A stretch of DNA of 64,000 nt from Mycobacterium yunnanensis (GCF_025823185.1 NZ_JACKVK010000014.1:1-64000), one strand, 5' to 3'. Positions 33,967 to 44,349 are shown, numbered from the stretch's first letter. Numbers and translations: made by a program. Notes: generated by a model from the letters alone, not told the origin.

Positions 33967-35010
33967 CTAGATGTTCTTGTCGGCGAAGTTAAAGGACTGC
34001 ACCATCGGCGCGAGTGTCTGCGTGGTGAACCAGAAGTTGAAGACGATGGTGCCGGCCATGTTGGCCATGCCGCCGAACCGGTGGTTGGCGTCCATGGGGT
34101 AGACGGCGCCGATGTCTTCCCACTCCATGCCCACAGTCAGGCCGTTGCGGAGCGGGACGAATCGGCGCTGCGCAGCGATGACCAGCAGGTCGAAGCGGTC
34201 GCCGTCGGCCATGCCGATGTCTCGACGAGCGATCTCGGTCCAGACGTTGTTGAGCTTGTAGCCAAGCATCAGCAGATTCCGCTCGACCTGCAGCTCGACC
34301 CGGTCGGTGAACGCCTCGTTTCCCTGCGCGATCAGGGTGTGTCGGGCGTTGTAGGTGCCCGAGCCGCCGGAGCCGTTGGGCACCCCGTTGAGGGTGGAGC
34401 TGACGGTCTGGCTGTTGGTGAACGTCGGATTGACGTGCCGGTCGGTCCAGGTTTGAGTGAACGGCCCACCGAGCGCGGTCTGGCCGGCCACGCCGGTGCC
34501 GTTGGAGAGGTAGTCGCCGCCGCCGGCGCCCTCGGTGGTGCGGACGTAGTCGGGGCCGAGGTTCTTCTCGACGCTGTAGTCGCCGTCGAAACTGTCGTTG
34601 AAGAAGTAGCCGGTGTCGCCGGCGTTGAGCCGCGCCTCCAGCTCGGCGGCCTTGGCGTTGGCGTTGTCCGCGACGTACTGCGCGTTGGCAGTCGCCACGT
34701 CTTTCTGCACCTGAACGCCGGTGGCGGAACTGAGGCTGTTGGTCTTCCCGCCTGACACCGCCTGTGCAACTTGGGAGTCGGTGACGAACCCGCGGACCGA
34801 CGCCAGGTCGATGACTTCCGCCGGGGTGGTCCCGACGTCCAACTGGGCGCCCGGCTTGATCAGCACGGGGCGGCCGTCGACCTCGGTGAGAACGTGCTCA
34901 CCGATACGCACTGACTGCTTCGTTTCGAGCTGCTTGATCCGCTGCTCGAACTCGCGGATCTTCTCCGCCCCGGTGGCGGCCGGCGGTTTGATGATGCGGC
35001 GCGCGGTCAT
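33967..35010 (-). CDS. Minor tail protein with N-terminal coiled coil
   Basis: A 347-residue protein. Residues about 15-45 look like a coiled coil (EKIREFEQRIKQLETKQSVR). A shaft-like middle follows, and the last 200 residues resemble a lectin-like sandwich (FFNDSFDGDYSVEKNLGPDY, then AFTDRVELQVERNLLMLGYK). It overlaps the upstream hub protein by 4 bases. A fibre or baseplate role is likely. Confidence 0.65.
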   Translation of the reverse strand: MTARRIIKPPAATGAEKIREFEQRIKQLETKQSVRIGEHVLTEVDGRPVLIKPGAQLDVGTTPAEVIDLASVRGFVTDSQVAQAVSGGKTNSLSSATGVQVQKDVATANAQYVADNANAKAAELEARLNAGDTGYFFNDSFDGDYSVEKNLGPDYVRTTEGAGGGDYLSNGTGVAGQTALGGPFTQTWTDRHVNPTFTNSQTVSSTLNGVPNGSGGSGTYNARHTLIAQGNEAFTDRVELQVERNLLMLGYKLNNVWTEIARRDIGMADGDRFDLLVIAAQRRFVPLRNGLTVGMEWEDIGAVYPMDANHRFGGMANMAGTIVFNFWFTTQTLAPMVQSFNFADKNI

Positions 35011-36053
35011 CGAATCGACCCCCGGTCACGCAACTCCACCAGCTCCGGCAGATCGTCGTCAACCGCCGACAAGGTGACGGCGACCTGGCTGCCGCTGCCG
35101 CCACCACCGGAGCTCACCTCGACCTGCGAGACCTCCATCAGGAACGTCATGTCGTACGCCGTGACGGTCAGACGGGCAGACGGGATCAGCTGCTCGATCG
35201 TCAGTGGGGCGTCCGGATGCAGCACCGCGCCTTGGGGCATCGCGATGGTGTCGCGCATCGACCCGGCGTACCGGGCGTACTGCTTGACTGCCTTGTCGGT
35301 GTTGGACACCCCGAACATGTCGTCGATCGTCACGGTCTGCTGCAACGCCAACCCGCCCATCGGGACGATCGCGCGGGCGAGGTTGTCGGCGCCGCGGAGC
35401 AAGATGTCGTTGAAGCTGTTGGTGCCGTCGCAGGTGAGCGTCATCCCCGACCCGCCCATGAAGTCGTCTTCACCGAGCGCGGCGATCGGCGCCCGGTCCC
35501 ACGGCCCCAAAATGGGGACACCGTTAACGACAGCCCAGTACAGGCCCAGATCGACGAGCTGATTGATCACCGCATCCGTCTGCGTCTCATCAGCTTTCGA
35601 CGAGAAGTCGAACCGGTCCCCCAGCGGATCGTTCCGCACAATCGGCTTCGTGTTCAGCCCGTGGTGGTCGATCAGCTGCACGTAATGCTCCCCCGCGACG
35701 ACCGCCGGGTCCGTCGCGTCCCACCGCTTCGTCAACCGCGTGCGGGTGCGGGACGCCAACGCCGACAAGTCCATCGCGGTGACGTTCACCTGCTCCCGCC
35801 CGATCGACCGCGACGTCACCGGCCCCGTCCACAACAAGTCGTGGCCCTGGTCGTCGAACACGTCCACCCAGTGAATCCACGGGCGGATGTCGTCCGGGCG
35901 GATCCCATCGTTGATGACCCGCAACTCGCACCGCGACGTCTCCCGCAGCTCCCGCGTCCACGTCAACGACATCTGATTCGACGGCAACCACTGGTCCAGC
36001 TGCACACCACGATTGGTGCGCAACGTGACGATCTGCGTGTCGGAGACGATCAC
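35007..36053 (-). CDS. Tail hub/baseplate-type minor tail protein
   Basis: A 348-residue protein whose start (MIVSDTQIVTLRTNRGVQLD, then LTWTRELRETSRCELRVIND) matches the pattern of siphovirus minor tail proteins of the gp37-like type at the tail tip. The C terminus has a glycine-rich stretch (VEVSSGGGGSGSQVAV). Position, just after the distal-tail-like protein, supports a hub role. Confidence 0.7.
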   Translation of the reverse strand: MIVSDTQIVTLRTNRGVQLDQWLPSNQMSLTWTRELRETSRCELRVINDGIRPDDIRPWIHWVDVFDDQGHDLLWTGPVTSRSIGREQVNVTAMDLSALASRTRTRLTKRWDATDPAVVAGEHYVQLIDHHGLNTKPIVRNDPLGDRFDFSSKADETQTDAVINQLVDLGLYWAVVNGVPILGPWDRAPIAALGEDDFMGGSGMTLTCDGTNSFNDILLRGADNLARAIVPMGGLALQQTVTIDDMFGVSNTDKAVKQYARYAGSMRDTIAMPQGAVLHPDAPLTIEQLIPSARLTVTAYDMTFLMEVSQVEVSSGGGGSGSQVAVTLSAVDDDLPELVELRDRGSIR

Positions 36054-37621
36054 GGTTCGCGGTCCGCCATCGACATGCTGACGGTGAACTCAGCGGTGGA
36101 CGCGCATTGCACGATGAAGTCCCAGCACGTCTGCCGGTCCAGCACCGCGGGCCGCCACGGCGCACCGTTCGGGGTGCCGACGATGCCCATCGGTTTGCGC
36201 CACATCTCGTCGTACCAGCACTTGTACCGGCCGGTGATGCCGTCGAGGTGGAGCTCCGCGCCGGCGGGCAACCCCGACACCTGCAGGGGCCACCGGTTGT
36301 CCTCGCAGCGGATGTCGCTGTTGCAGACCCTCCAGAACGCCTGCAACGTCAGGGGTGCGGCGCCAGTGTTCTTGATCTTCAGCGTCACCGCGGTCTCCCG
36401 GCCGCGGAACGCGTACTCCATCGTCGGCATCCGGAAGCTGTACTTGTCGATCGCGTTGACCGGCAGGCAGCCACCGCACACCGGTGGCGCCGTCACGACC
36501 CGCTCGACTGTCTCCGGTTGGCAATCCGCCGAGAACATCACCGGCATGTCAAGGCACGTCTCGGGTTTCGCGCAGTCCGCGGCGTGAATCCAGTTGATCG
36601 GCTGGCGCGTGATCTGATCCCACTGCACGTTCACGTCGACCTGCGGCATGTAGGCGTACGGCGACAGGATCACCATCTCCCACGACACGACGAACACGTT
36701 GCCGTGGTTGTGCTGCCCGCCGCCGGTGGTGTACCTCGAGGTGACGTCCGGCGCGCGGGTCAGCACGATGTTGTGCGCTTCCCTCACCAGACTGTCGGGG
36801 TCTGCCGCCGATCGGGCCGGGGACGCCGTCAGGTACCGCAGTCGAGTGTCGTTGGTGCGGGACGTCTTACGCAGGAGCCCTGTTAGCCACTGCTTGCCGT
36901 ACTCCACGCCCGCGTTGGAGCACGCCACCAGCAGCGCCTCGAATGACACCGTCCGCGACGCGTCGCGCGACGGGCCCGCGACCGCGCCCGCCCCGGTGGC
37001 TTGGCTGATGCTGCGTTCCACCGGGGTGGAGTCCAGGCCGTCGATCTTCGTGACCATGACGCCGCCGAACTCCGCCGATTCGGGGATCTCCGCGACGTAC
37101 CAGGGGGCAAGCTCCGGCCGGTACTCGGCGTCGCGCAACCACTCTCGCTGCCCGTCCCAGGAGTCGTCGTACGGCACGACGCCGCGGCACGGCACGCACG
37201 TCGCGGCGGACCCCCAGCACTGGTCGTGGACGAAGATGCCTGGTCCGAAGAGTCGGGCGCCCGGCGCTGGCGTCCACAGCCCCGGCGAGACTTCCACCTG
37301 ACCCTCGACCGGGGCGCCGAGCCCCGGGTAATCGAAGCCCTCAAGGGGTGCGCACGCCTCGAAGTCGGTCAGGAACAGCCCTGGCGACTCCGGGGCCTCG
37401 ACGACCGCACCCACATTGAAGCCCAAGGCACCCGCGTCGGGGCCAACCGGATCCGCGGGGACCGCACCCCACTGGTCGTCGACCGTGAGGGCGTAGCTGC
37501 CGTCGGAGGTGTCGAAGAAACCCGCATCCGAGGTGGGGGTTTCGGCGCCAAGGTGCGCGACGACGCGGGCACTGTTGGCGAACTCCACCTCGTTCAACGC
37601 CAGGTATCCGCGGTAGGCCAT
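36050..37621 (-). CDS. Minor tail protein (distal-tail-like)
   Basis: A 523-residue protein encoded immediately after the tape measure gene; the ATG overlaps its stop as ATGA. The first gene after the tape measure usually encodes the distal tail protein. The chain carries several Cys-containing loops (CWGSAATCVPCRG, CAKPETCLD) that could be disulfides or metal sites. No catalytic motif seen. Confidence 0.75.
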   Translation of the reverse strand: MAYRGYLALNEVEFANSARVVAHLGAETPTSDAGFFDTSDGSYALTVDDQWGAVPADPVGPDAGALGFNVGAVVEAPESPGLFLTDFEACAPLEGFDYPGLGAPVEGQVEVSPGLWTPAPGARLFGPGIFVHDQCWGSAATCVPCRGVVPYDDSWDGQREWLRDAEYRPELAPWYVAEIPESAEFGGVMVTKIDGLDSTPVERSISQATGAGAVAGPSRDASRTVSFEALLVACSNAGVEYGKQWLTGLLRKTSRTNDTRLRYLTASPARSAADPDSLVREAHNIVLTRAPDVTSRYTTGGGQHNHGNVFVVSWEMVILSPYAYMPQVDVNVQWDQITRQPINWIHAADCAKPETCLDMPVMFSADCQPETVERVVTAPPVCGGCLPVNAIDKYSFRMPTMEYAFRGRETAVTLKIKNTGAAPLTLQAFWRVCNSDIRCEDNRWPLQVSGLPAGAELHLDGITGRYKCWYDEMWRKPMGIVGTPNGAPWRPAVLDRQTCWDFIVQCASTAEFTVSMSMADREP

Positions 37622-40600
37622 CAGCTACCTCCCAGCAGCGAGAGCAGCTCGTTCGCCGCATCCTCCGGGGCATGCTGCCCGTGGAAATGCTGGTCGCCGA
37701 CCTGCACGATCCGGGCGCCGCCCGCCGCACCGCTCTCCAGCGCCGACGCGAGCCGGTCGAGGCGGCCCGGCAGCTCGTCGAACGACACCGTGTTCGACGG
37801 CGACAGAACACGCTCCGGCTTGATCGTCGCCTTCGTCATCAACCCGACGCCCTGCGCGACGCCGCCCTGGTCGAACGCCAGACCGCCGAACAGTCCACCG
37901 AAGATGCCGCCCAGCCCGCCACCGAAGATGTTCGTGATGGTGTCGAGGAACCCGGTGAACGGGGAGGTCAACGATTCCATCAGGCCGCCACCGAAGATGG
38001 TGGTCAGCAGGTGCGGGAAGAACGACTGCAGCCCCTCGCTGATGCCGTCGATGAGGACGGGCACCAGCGCGTTGGCGAAGTTGACGAACAGGTCCCCGCC
38101 GATGTCGACGAGTGCGGTGCCGAGGCTGCTGATCGCCGCGCCGACGATGCCGCCGGCCGGGCCGCCACCCGCACCGGCGATCGCACCCGACGCCGCGGTG
38201 CCGGCGGCCTGGACCAGCGCGTTGCCGATGGCCTTGCCGATCGGCACGATCACCTTCTCGATGATGAACTTGATGATCCCCTCGATCACCTTCTTCAGGA
38301 TGCGGATCCGCTCGTCGGCCGCTTCCTGCTCCGACGTGCTGGAGCGGTCGACGAGTCCGGAGGTGTCGTTGATCAGCCGTCCGGTGGCGTCGAATTTCTG
38401 GAAGTCGCCGCGGAATTGGCGCACCGAGTCCGACATTTCGTCGAGGGTGTCGCGGACCTCGATGTCGACGCCGATCATCTTGAGCAACACCTTGACGAGC
38501 AGGTTGACGATCGCGCCGATGATCGGGATCTGGGAGACGCCGAAGAAGTCGGCGCCGACGGTGTCGTTGCCGATGACGCCGCCACCGGTGGCGAAGCCCT
38601 GTACTTGCCCGGCGGCGAGCGCCCTGCGGAACTGGTACACCCCGGCCTGGCCGCCCATGCGCGCGACGTCCGCGGTGGTGAAGACGTGCTCGCCCGGCAT
38701 GAGCCACGCGGGCACTGAATCCTTGCCCGGAGTTCCGCCAGTGATGCCACCGCCGTCGGCGAACAGCTGCGGCAGGGGCAACACGAACTGCCCGCCACCG
38801 GAGGCCAGGTTGCCTGCGGGCGCGCCAGTGCTGGCGGGGATTGCGGACTTCACCGCGTTGGCGATGATCGGGCCCGCGGTCTGCCCGAGCTGTGTGCCGA
38901 TCTGCGAGGTGAACGAGTCGCCGAGACCCTTGATGCCGTCGGCGACCGCGTTCTGCACGACCGGCTTCAGGACGTCCTCGCCGAGCCGGTTCTTGATCTG
39001 GTCGAACACCGCCAACGTCTGGTCGAACTGTGCCTTCATCTGCGTCTGCAGATCCGTCATGGTGCGGTCGATGAGGGTGCCGGTGTCGGAGAACATCCGG
39101 CCCTTCGCGTCGAACGACGGGGCGTTCGGGTCGTCCTCCACCGCGCCTTCACCGCCGCGGCGGGTGTAGTCCGGGACGTTGAATCCGAACGCGGACGCGG
39201 CGGCCAGAGGGTTTCGTTCCTTCAGCAGCCCCTCAAGGGTGGTGCCCGGTCCGGTGGGAGTGCCGGTCTTGAAGTCGGTGCCGGACAGGATGGCGTCGAC
39301 GAGGGATCCGGCGACGTCGCTTCCCGCGGCGGCGACACCTTGGGTGGCTGCGTCCACGACGGACTTACCGCCGTAGTTGGTGGCACCGCCGGGGCCCGCG
39401 GGCCCGCCCAGCAGCCCGCCAGGACCGCCAGGGCCCCCGGTGACGGGTTGGCCGGGCCAGTTGGTGACGAACACCGACTGCACACCGCCCGCGCCGATGC
39501 TGGCGCCCGGCGCCATGCCCGCGATACCGCCGGGGACAGCTCCGTCGACCATCCGGTAGAACTGCTTCGTCAACCCGGCGCCGAACGCGCCGTCGCCGTT
39601 GAGACCGGCCGCCGCGGCGGCCGCGTCGGAACCCCAGTTGAAGTTGGTGCCCTCGGGCAGCGTGGCCTGCGTGTGCCCGGCGTTCATGCCAATGTTCAGC
39701 GCGCCAGGGATGTTCGCGCCGGTCGTGTTGACCTGGAAGCCACGGCTGAGCAGGAACTGCTCGAGGTTTCCGGTGCTGACGGTGCGCCCCGCGGTGGGCT
39801 GGCCGTTGAGTCGGTTGACCAGATCCTCCACCGCCGACGAGCAGTCGGCCAACCCCTTGCTCAGGTCGCCTGGCCCGTTGGTGTACACACCGGCTGGGAT
39901 ACCAGCGAGGATCGCGGCGTCGATGCCGCCGGGCGCACCGGGCCCGGCGAGGCCGCCGTTGGCGATCGTCGGCGCACCAGGCACCTTGCCCTTCAGCAGC
40001 TTCTCGCTGAACGTCTGCAACGCCGACACCAGCGGGGTGTTCGTCGAGTCCAGGGTGCCGGTGAAGCCACCGCCGGTGAGCACCTGGTTCACCAGGCCGG
40101 CGATCGATGCATCGTCCAGGCCGCCCTTCTTCTTGTTGCGGGCGTTGACGATGGCCTTCACGACGGAGTCGTTGGCGTCCAAGCCGAGCCCGGTGACGTC
40201 GGAGACGGTGCCCGACTTGGCGAACGTCGACAGGGCCGCGGCGTACTTCCCGAGGTCCGGTATCCCCGCCGCTCCCGCGATGCCGCCGGGCCCGCCGGCG
40301 CCGAAGTACTGCGACGGGTCGGCTCCGATGATCGTTTCGGCGTCGAAACCCAACGCCTCCAACGCACCTCGCGCGGCACCGTAGGCGGGGTCGCCGCGAC
40401 GCTTAAGCGGTGTCCCGAACGGACCCATCTGCGTACCGGTCGCGGTGGTCTTGGTGCCGTCGGCGATGGAGCTGACGGCCTGTGCCGTGTCCACCAGGGG
40501 GCTGCTGCCACCCTTCCCGGCCAACAGGTCCCGAATCTGGAGCAGCACGCCGATCTGTGAGGTGTCGTCGGGCGGCCCCGGTGGGGCGCCGGTGCCGAGG

Positions 40601-43335
40601 TGCACACCGCCGTCGGCGTACCCCTGCCGCGACAGGCCGGCGCGGAACCTCGAGTTGATGGCGTAGATGCCGGGTGCGCCGCCCAACGCGCGCACCGCCT
40701 CCGGGATGAGGATGCCTTCGCCGCCGGACAGCGGATACAGAACGTTGTCGACGCCGGGTGAGTAGCCGGGGATGACACCGCCGGCGGCGCGGCCACCCCC
40801 GACCGTGGGTGCGGTCCCGCCGGGTGTCGCCGCGACTCGGATGGGTGTGCGGAGCTGGTCGAGGCTGATCGGCTGACCGTTGAGCGTGTACTGGACAACG
40901 ATGTTCGCCGACCCGGGGATGTTCGCGATGGCCTTCTTAAGGCGGTCGACGTTGTTGGAGATTTCGTCGCTGTTGTCCTTGATGACCACCTGACCGCCCG
41001 GCAGGTTCTCGATCGCGAGACCGAGCTCCTTGACGTTCTTCAGGACCGCCGGGGTGGGGTCGTTGATCTGGAAGTCGCCCGACGCGGTCACCGACGTGGC
41101 GTCCGGGCCCAGCTTCCGCACTTTGTCCAAGGTGTCGCGCGCGCGGCCGATGCGATCGTTCAGGTCGGCGGCGGTCGTCTGCCCGGATTCGATGAGCGCC
41201 TGGCGGGCGTACTGGCTGGCCTGCGAATCGTTGCCTAGGTCGACCTGCTGCTCGAGATTCGACTTGGGGACGAACGGGGTGGTCTTGCCGGTGAGCGGGT
41301 CTGTGTAGGAGTTGGTGCGCGCGTTGAAGTCCCGGAGCGCGGTCTTCTTGTCCTGCTCGATCTGCGCTGTGGTGCGCGGGTTGATGAAGTTGCCGACGCC
41401 GACGGGAAGGGAGTCGGGTCCGTCGAGGATCTTCTGGACGTTGGCGGCGTCGTCCTTCACCTTGCCTTCGCGTTGCAGACGGTCGGCGATCACCGCGGCG
41501 GTGAGTCCGGTGATGGCGCCGATGAGCGCTCCGACGGGGCCTCCGACCGCGAATCCTGCGATCGCGCCGCCGCCGGCGGACTGGGCCGCGTTGCTCCAGC
41601 TGAGGCCGTTCTGCCCGGCGTCGGATGCGCCGTCGATGCCGAGGGCGAGACCGCCGATGATGCCGGCCTTCTTCAGTGCGCCGAGCTTGCCGCTCAGCCC
41701 ACCGAGCCCGGTGTTGACCTTGCCGATGTCCCCGAGCAGCGACGCGAACGGTGACAGCGTCCTGAAGGCCAGGAACCCGGTGACGACTGCGCCGATCGCG
41801 CCGCCGCCGTTGCCGCCCAGGGCGTTCAAAGCGCTGAGGATGTTGCCGATGATCGGGAGGATGATGTCGCCCCAGTGCTGGAAGCCTTGGACGACGTCCC
41901 CGGCAACCGTGACGGCGTTCTTCAGGACGGGCAGCCACTCGTCGAGCTTCGCCTGGCCCTCTTCGAAAAACTTCTTGAGCTTCGCCTGGCCCTCGTCACT
42001 GGAGGTGAGCGCCCGCAACGCACCGGTGGCATCCCGCAACCACTTCAGGAACCCACCGTCGCCGCCGGCCGCGCCGGTGATGTCGGTGATGATCTTCCCG
42101 ATGTTGAGCAGCGACTCACCGAAGTTCCCGGCGGCTTTGAACCCTTCGTCGATCCACTTGGCGAGGCGGCCGTCTTTGTCGGCGGCGGTGATGAACGTGT
42201 CGAAGCGGGTGGCCAGCCGTCCGACGCCGTCCGCGAGGCGCGGCAGGAAGCTAGTGCCAGTGGTGGCGAGTGTCCCGAACCCGTGCACCAACGGTTCGAT
42301 GGCTTTGTTCGCCCGGGTCTGAGCTTCGGCGGTGTTGCCGAAGATGCGGTCGATGAACGAGCCGGTGCTGTCGCTGCCCCCTACCCGGAGCAGTTCCTTG
42401 ATGGCGCCGTTCTGCGCGTCGGCTACCTTCCCCATCCCCGCTTCGACACGGGGAAGCTGCTTAGTGGCGAAGTCGTCGAATTCCTTCGCGACGCCGCCGA
42501 GTAGCCGTTGGGAAGTGTTCTTCCGCAGGTCCTTCAGGGGCCCGTTGTTGAGTGTGGCGATCGACTTCGCCAGGTCGACGGCGGCCGGCGCCATGTCCTT
42601 CAGGAGCTCTTGGGCCTTCTCGAGGTCCTTCGGGTCTCCGGTCTTCATGGCTTCCGACAGCGCGGAGACAGCGTCCGTCATGCCGTGGAGGCCGACGATG
42701 CTGGTGGCGACGGATGCGCCGATGCCCGCGAAGATGCCGGGGACGACGAGCCCGGCTTGGCCGAGCTGCTGGACGGCTCCGACGAGGTTGACGACAGCGG
42801 TGGTCGCGGCGGGCAGCGCGGACGCTCCGAGCGCGATCGCGTTCAGTCCTACCGGGCCGGTGAGGAAGCCGCCCAGTCCCCCGCCACCGCCGAACCCTCC
42901 ACCACGGCCACCTCCGCCTCCACCACCGCCGCCGCGGGGTGGTGGCCCGCCGATGGGTGCCGCAGCGTTGGCTGCGCGGGCGGCGGTGTTCGCCGCCAGC
43001 GCCGCGGTCTGCTTGTCCAACGCCTTCGTGATGTTGTTGATCGATCGGACCGACAACGTAGAGCTCGCGGCGGTTTTCGCTGCCGCCTTCTCCTGCTCCC
43101 GGCCGACCTTCTCGACCGCCTCCGCCAGGCCGCGGTTCGCCACCACCTGTTTGGTCGCCGACTGCTCGCCTGCGCGGCCCGTCTCCGCCAGCTTGCGTTG
43201 CAGGGTGTCGAGGTCGTGGTTCAGCTTCTTCAGCGTGGGTTCGATGGCCTTGTGGACGGACGCCAAAACCTCAGCTGGGAGCCCCAACCCGTCGATTGTC
43301 AGATCGAGCTTGATCGATCCGACGGGGGTGGTCAC
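37621..43335 (-). CDS. Tape measure protein with NlpC/P60-like motif
   Basis: A 1904-residue tape measure protein starting at GTG. It is long, Gly/Ala-rich and helical, with a central glycine-rich region (near residue 140). At about 1.5 angstrom per residue this predicts a tail near 285 nm. Cys1165 in LADCSSAVEDLV and His1221 in NAGHTQATLPEG form a Cys-His pair reminiscent of NlpC/P60-like motifs reported in mycobacteriophage tape measure proteins. The C-terminal third has hydrophobic segments that may enter the membrane. Confidence 0.9.
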   Translation of the reverse strand: MTTPVGSIKLDLTIDGLGLPAEVLASVHKAIEPTLKKLNHDLDTLQRKLAETGRAGEQSATKQVVANRGLAEAVEKVGREQEKAAAKTAASSTLSVRSINNITKALDKQTAALAANTAARAANAAAPIGGPPPRGGGGGGGGGRGGGFGGGGGLGGFLTGPVGLNAIALGASALPAATTAVVNLVGAVQQLGQAGLVVPGIFAGIGASVATSIVGLHGMTDAVSALSEAMKTGDPKDLEKAQELLKDMAPAAVDLAKSIATLNNGPLKDLRKNTSQRLLGGVAKEFDDFATKQLPRVEAGMGKVADAQNGAIKELLRVGGSDSTGSFIDRIFGNTAEAQTRANKAIEPLVHGFGTLATTGTSFLPRLADGVGRLATRFDTFITAADKDGRLAKWIDEGFKAAGNFGESLLNIGKIITDITGAAGGDGGFLKWLRDATGALRALTSSDEGQAKLKKFFEEGQAKLDEWLPVLKNAVTVAGDVVQGFQHWGDIILPIIGNILSALNALGGNGGGAIGAVVTGFLAFRTLSPFASLLGDIGKVNTGLGGLSGKLGALKKAGIIGGLALGIDGASDAGQNGLSWSNAAQSAGGGAIAGFAVGGPVGALIGAITGLTAAVIADRLQREGKVKDDAANVQKILDGPDSLPVGVGNFINPRTTAQIEQDKKTALRDFNARTNSYTDPLTGKTTPFVPKSNLEQQVDLGNDSQASQYARQALIESGQTTAADLNDRIGRARDTLDKVRKLGPDATSVTASGDFQINDPTPAVLKNVKELGLAIENLPGGQVVIKDNSDEISNNVDRLKKAIANIPGSANIVVQYTLNGQPISLDQLRTPIRVAATPGGTAPTVGGGRAAGGVIPGYSPGVDNVLYPLSGGEGILIPEAVRALGGAPGIYAINSRFRAGLSRQGYADGGVHLGTGAPPGPPDDTSQIGVLLQIRDLLAGKGGSSPLVDTAQAVSSIADGTKTTATGTQMGPFGTPLKRRGDPAYGAARGALEALGFDAETIIGADPSQYFGAGGPGGIAGAAGIPDLGKYAAALSTFAKSGTVSDVTGLGLDANDSVVKAIVNARNKKKGGLDDASIAGLVNQVLTGGGFTGTLDSTNTPLVSALQTFSEKLLKGKVPGAPTIANGGLAGPGAPGGIDAAILAGIPAGVYTNGPGDLSKGLADCSSAVEDLVNRLNGQPTAGRTVSTGNLEQFLLSRGFQVNTTGANIPGALNIGMNAGHTQATLPEGTNFNWGSDAAAAAAGLNGDGAFGAGLTKQFYRMVDGAVPGGIAGMAPGASIGAGGVQSVFVTNWPGQPVTGGPGGPGGLLGGPAGPGGATNYGGKSVVDAATQGVAAAGSDVAGSLVDAILSGTDFKTGTPTGPGTTLEGLLKERNPLAAASAFGFNVPDYTRRGGEGAVEDDPNAPSFDAKGRMFSDTGTLIDRTMTDLQTQMKAQFDQTLAVFDQIKNRLGEDVLKPVVQNAVADGIKGLGDSFTSQIGTQLGQTAGPIIANAVKSAIPASTGAPAGNLASGGGQFVLPLPQLFADGGGITGGTPGKDSVPAWLMPGEHVFTTADVARMGGQAGVYQFRRALAAGQVQGFATGGGVIGNDTVGADFFGVSQIPIIGAIVNLLVKVLLKMIGVDIEVRDTLDEMSDSVRQFRGDFQKFDATGRLINDTSGLVDRSSTSEQEAADERIRILKKVIEGIIKFIIEKVIVPIGKAIGNALVQAAGTAASGAIAGAGGGPAGGIVGAAISSLGTALVDIGGDLFVNFANALVPVLIDGISEGLQSFFPHLLTTIFGGGLMESLTSPFTGFLDTITNIFGGGLGGIFGGLFGGLAFDQGGVAQGVGLMTKATIKPERVLSPSNTVSFDELPGRLDRLASALESGAAGGARIVQVGDQHFHGQHAPEDAANELLSLLGGS

Positions 43336-43363
43336 CGCGTCAAGCTAGCGATGCGGGGTGCTG

Positions 43364-43918
43364 TTACTTGCCCTTGCCGGAGGTGACGGCGGCCAGCGCT
43401 TCGGCGTCCTTGAGGGCTCGGTCGCCACCGATTTCGGCAATCCGGGAGAGCAGGTCGTTCCACACGCCGGAGTCGGCGAACTCGGTGTCGTCGGGGTCCG
43501 ACATGCGCTCGAGGACGCGTTCGATGCTCTTCTGGGAGAGGTGGTTCTGGACGAACTTGTTGGTCAGCTTCATGACGAACTCGTCGCTGCAGGTTCCCTG
43601 CGCTTGGTAGAGCGCAGTGAGTGCGTTGCTGGCGGGGACGCGAAATGCGAGGAGGTCGCCCTTGTAGTCGAGTTCGTCGTAGGCCCAGTCGGTTTCGTGG
43701 GTCCATTTGTCGTCGTCGGGGATGGTGTCGACGGCGGTGACGACTTCGGCGTCGATGGTGTCCTCTGCGTCTGAGGGCGCGGCGGGTTCCGGGTCGGCGG
43801 GCTCGGCGGCGGCCGGCTCCTCCTCCACGGTGACGGTGTCGATGGTGGGTTCGTCGGTGGGGACGTCAGGAACGGGTGCGGTGCTGCTGGTGGAGCCTTC
43901 CGAGGCGTAAACGGTCAT
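43364..43918 (-). CDS. Tail assembly chaperone
   Basis: A 184-residue protein with an acidic, Pro/Ala/Glu-rich N terminus and a helical C-terminal part (DLLAFRVPASNALTALYQAQ, LTNKFVQNHLSQKSIERVLE). Its place just before the tape measure gene is diagnostic. Such genes are usually made in two versions by a programmed frameshift. Here no convincing extension frame is present, because only 28 bases separate its stop from the tape measure start. A related protein is encoded at 29193. Confidence 0.8.
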   Translation of the reverse strand: MTVYASEGSTSSTAPVPDVPTDEPTIDTVTVEEEPAAAEPADPEPAAPSDAEDTIDAEVVTAVDTIPDDDKWTHETDWAYDELDYKGDLLAFRVPASNALTALYQAQGTCSDEFVMKLTNKFVQNHLSQKSIERVLERMSDPDDTEFADSGVWNDLLSRIAEIGGDRALKDAEALAAVTSGKGK

Positions 43919-43947
43919 GCCGTGCAGCGTCCCGCAGGGGTGTGCAA

Positions 43948-44349
43948 TCAGCGTTCGCGCTCAGCCACCCGGATGCCGGCGTTGCGGAGGAACGGGCGCG
44001 CCCTGGTGCCGGGGTGGTTGACCCTGGTGGCGAAGACGGTGCGGCCACCGATGTTGAACCGCAACGCCTTCGCACTGCGCGGCCGGATGATGTGCGGGCG
44101 CGACCCTTCGTGGACTGCGGCGGCGTAGCGGGCGTCGTCGCCGACGCTGCCGGACACGGTCCGGGGACCGACGGTGCGGATGTCGCCTTCCTTCACCCGG
44201 CGCCCCAGGTTGCCCGTCCGCACCGGGACGTCCTGCCGCGCCTGGTTCGCGATGCGACGCTGCAGCGACGCCATCCGCCGGCGCGCGAAGCCCGCGACCT
44301 GCCGGTCGAACTCCGGCTGGTTCAGCTCGACGCGGTACTTAGCTCCCAC
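43948..44349 (-). CDS. HK97 gp10-like head-tail joining protein
   Basis: A 133-residue basic protein starting at GTG (RVELNQPEFDRQVAGFARRR, ARQDVPVRTGNLGRRV, AAAVHEGSRPHIIRP). The VPVRTGNL and VHEGS blocks match the HK97 gp10-type neck protein. It lies in the connector block and overlaps the preceding gene by 11 bp. Confidence 0.75.
   Translation of the reverse strand: MGAKYRVELNQPEFDRQVAGFARRRMASLQRRIANQARQDVPVRTGNLGRRVKEGDIRTVGPRTVSGSVGDDARYAAAVHEGSRPHIIRPRSAKALRFNIGGRTVFATRVNHPGTRARPFLRNAGIRVAERER

Noticed and set aside
37001..39169. A long rightward reading frame of over 700 codons inside the tail genes
   Set aside because: It is antisense to the tape measure protein and the minor tail gene after it. 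Such long frames arise from high GC at third positions, and the protein has no recognisable pattern.
43332..43706. A frameshift extension of the tail assembly chaperone
   Set aside because: The -1 frame is open, but the product is Arg-rich without a conserved pattern, the stop leaves almost no extra length before the tape measure start, and no clear slippery site was seen.
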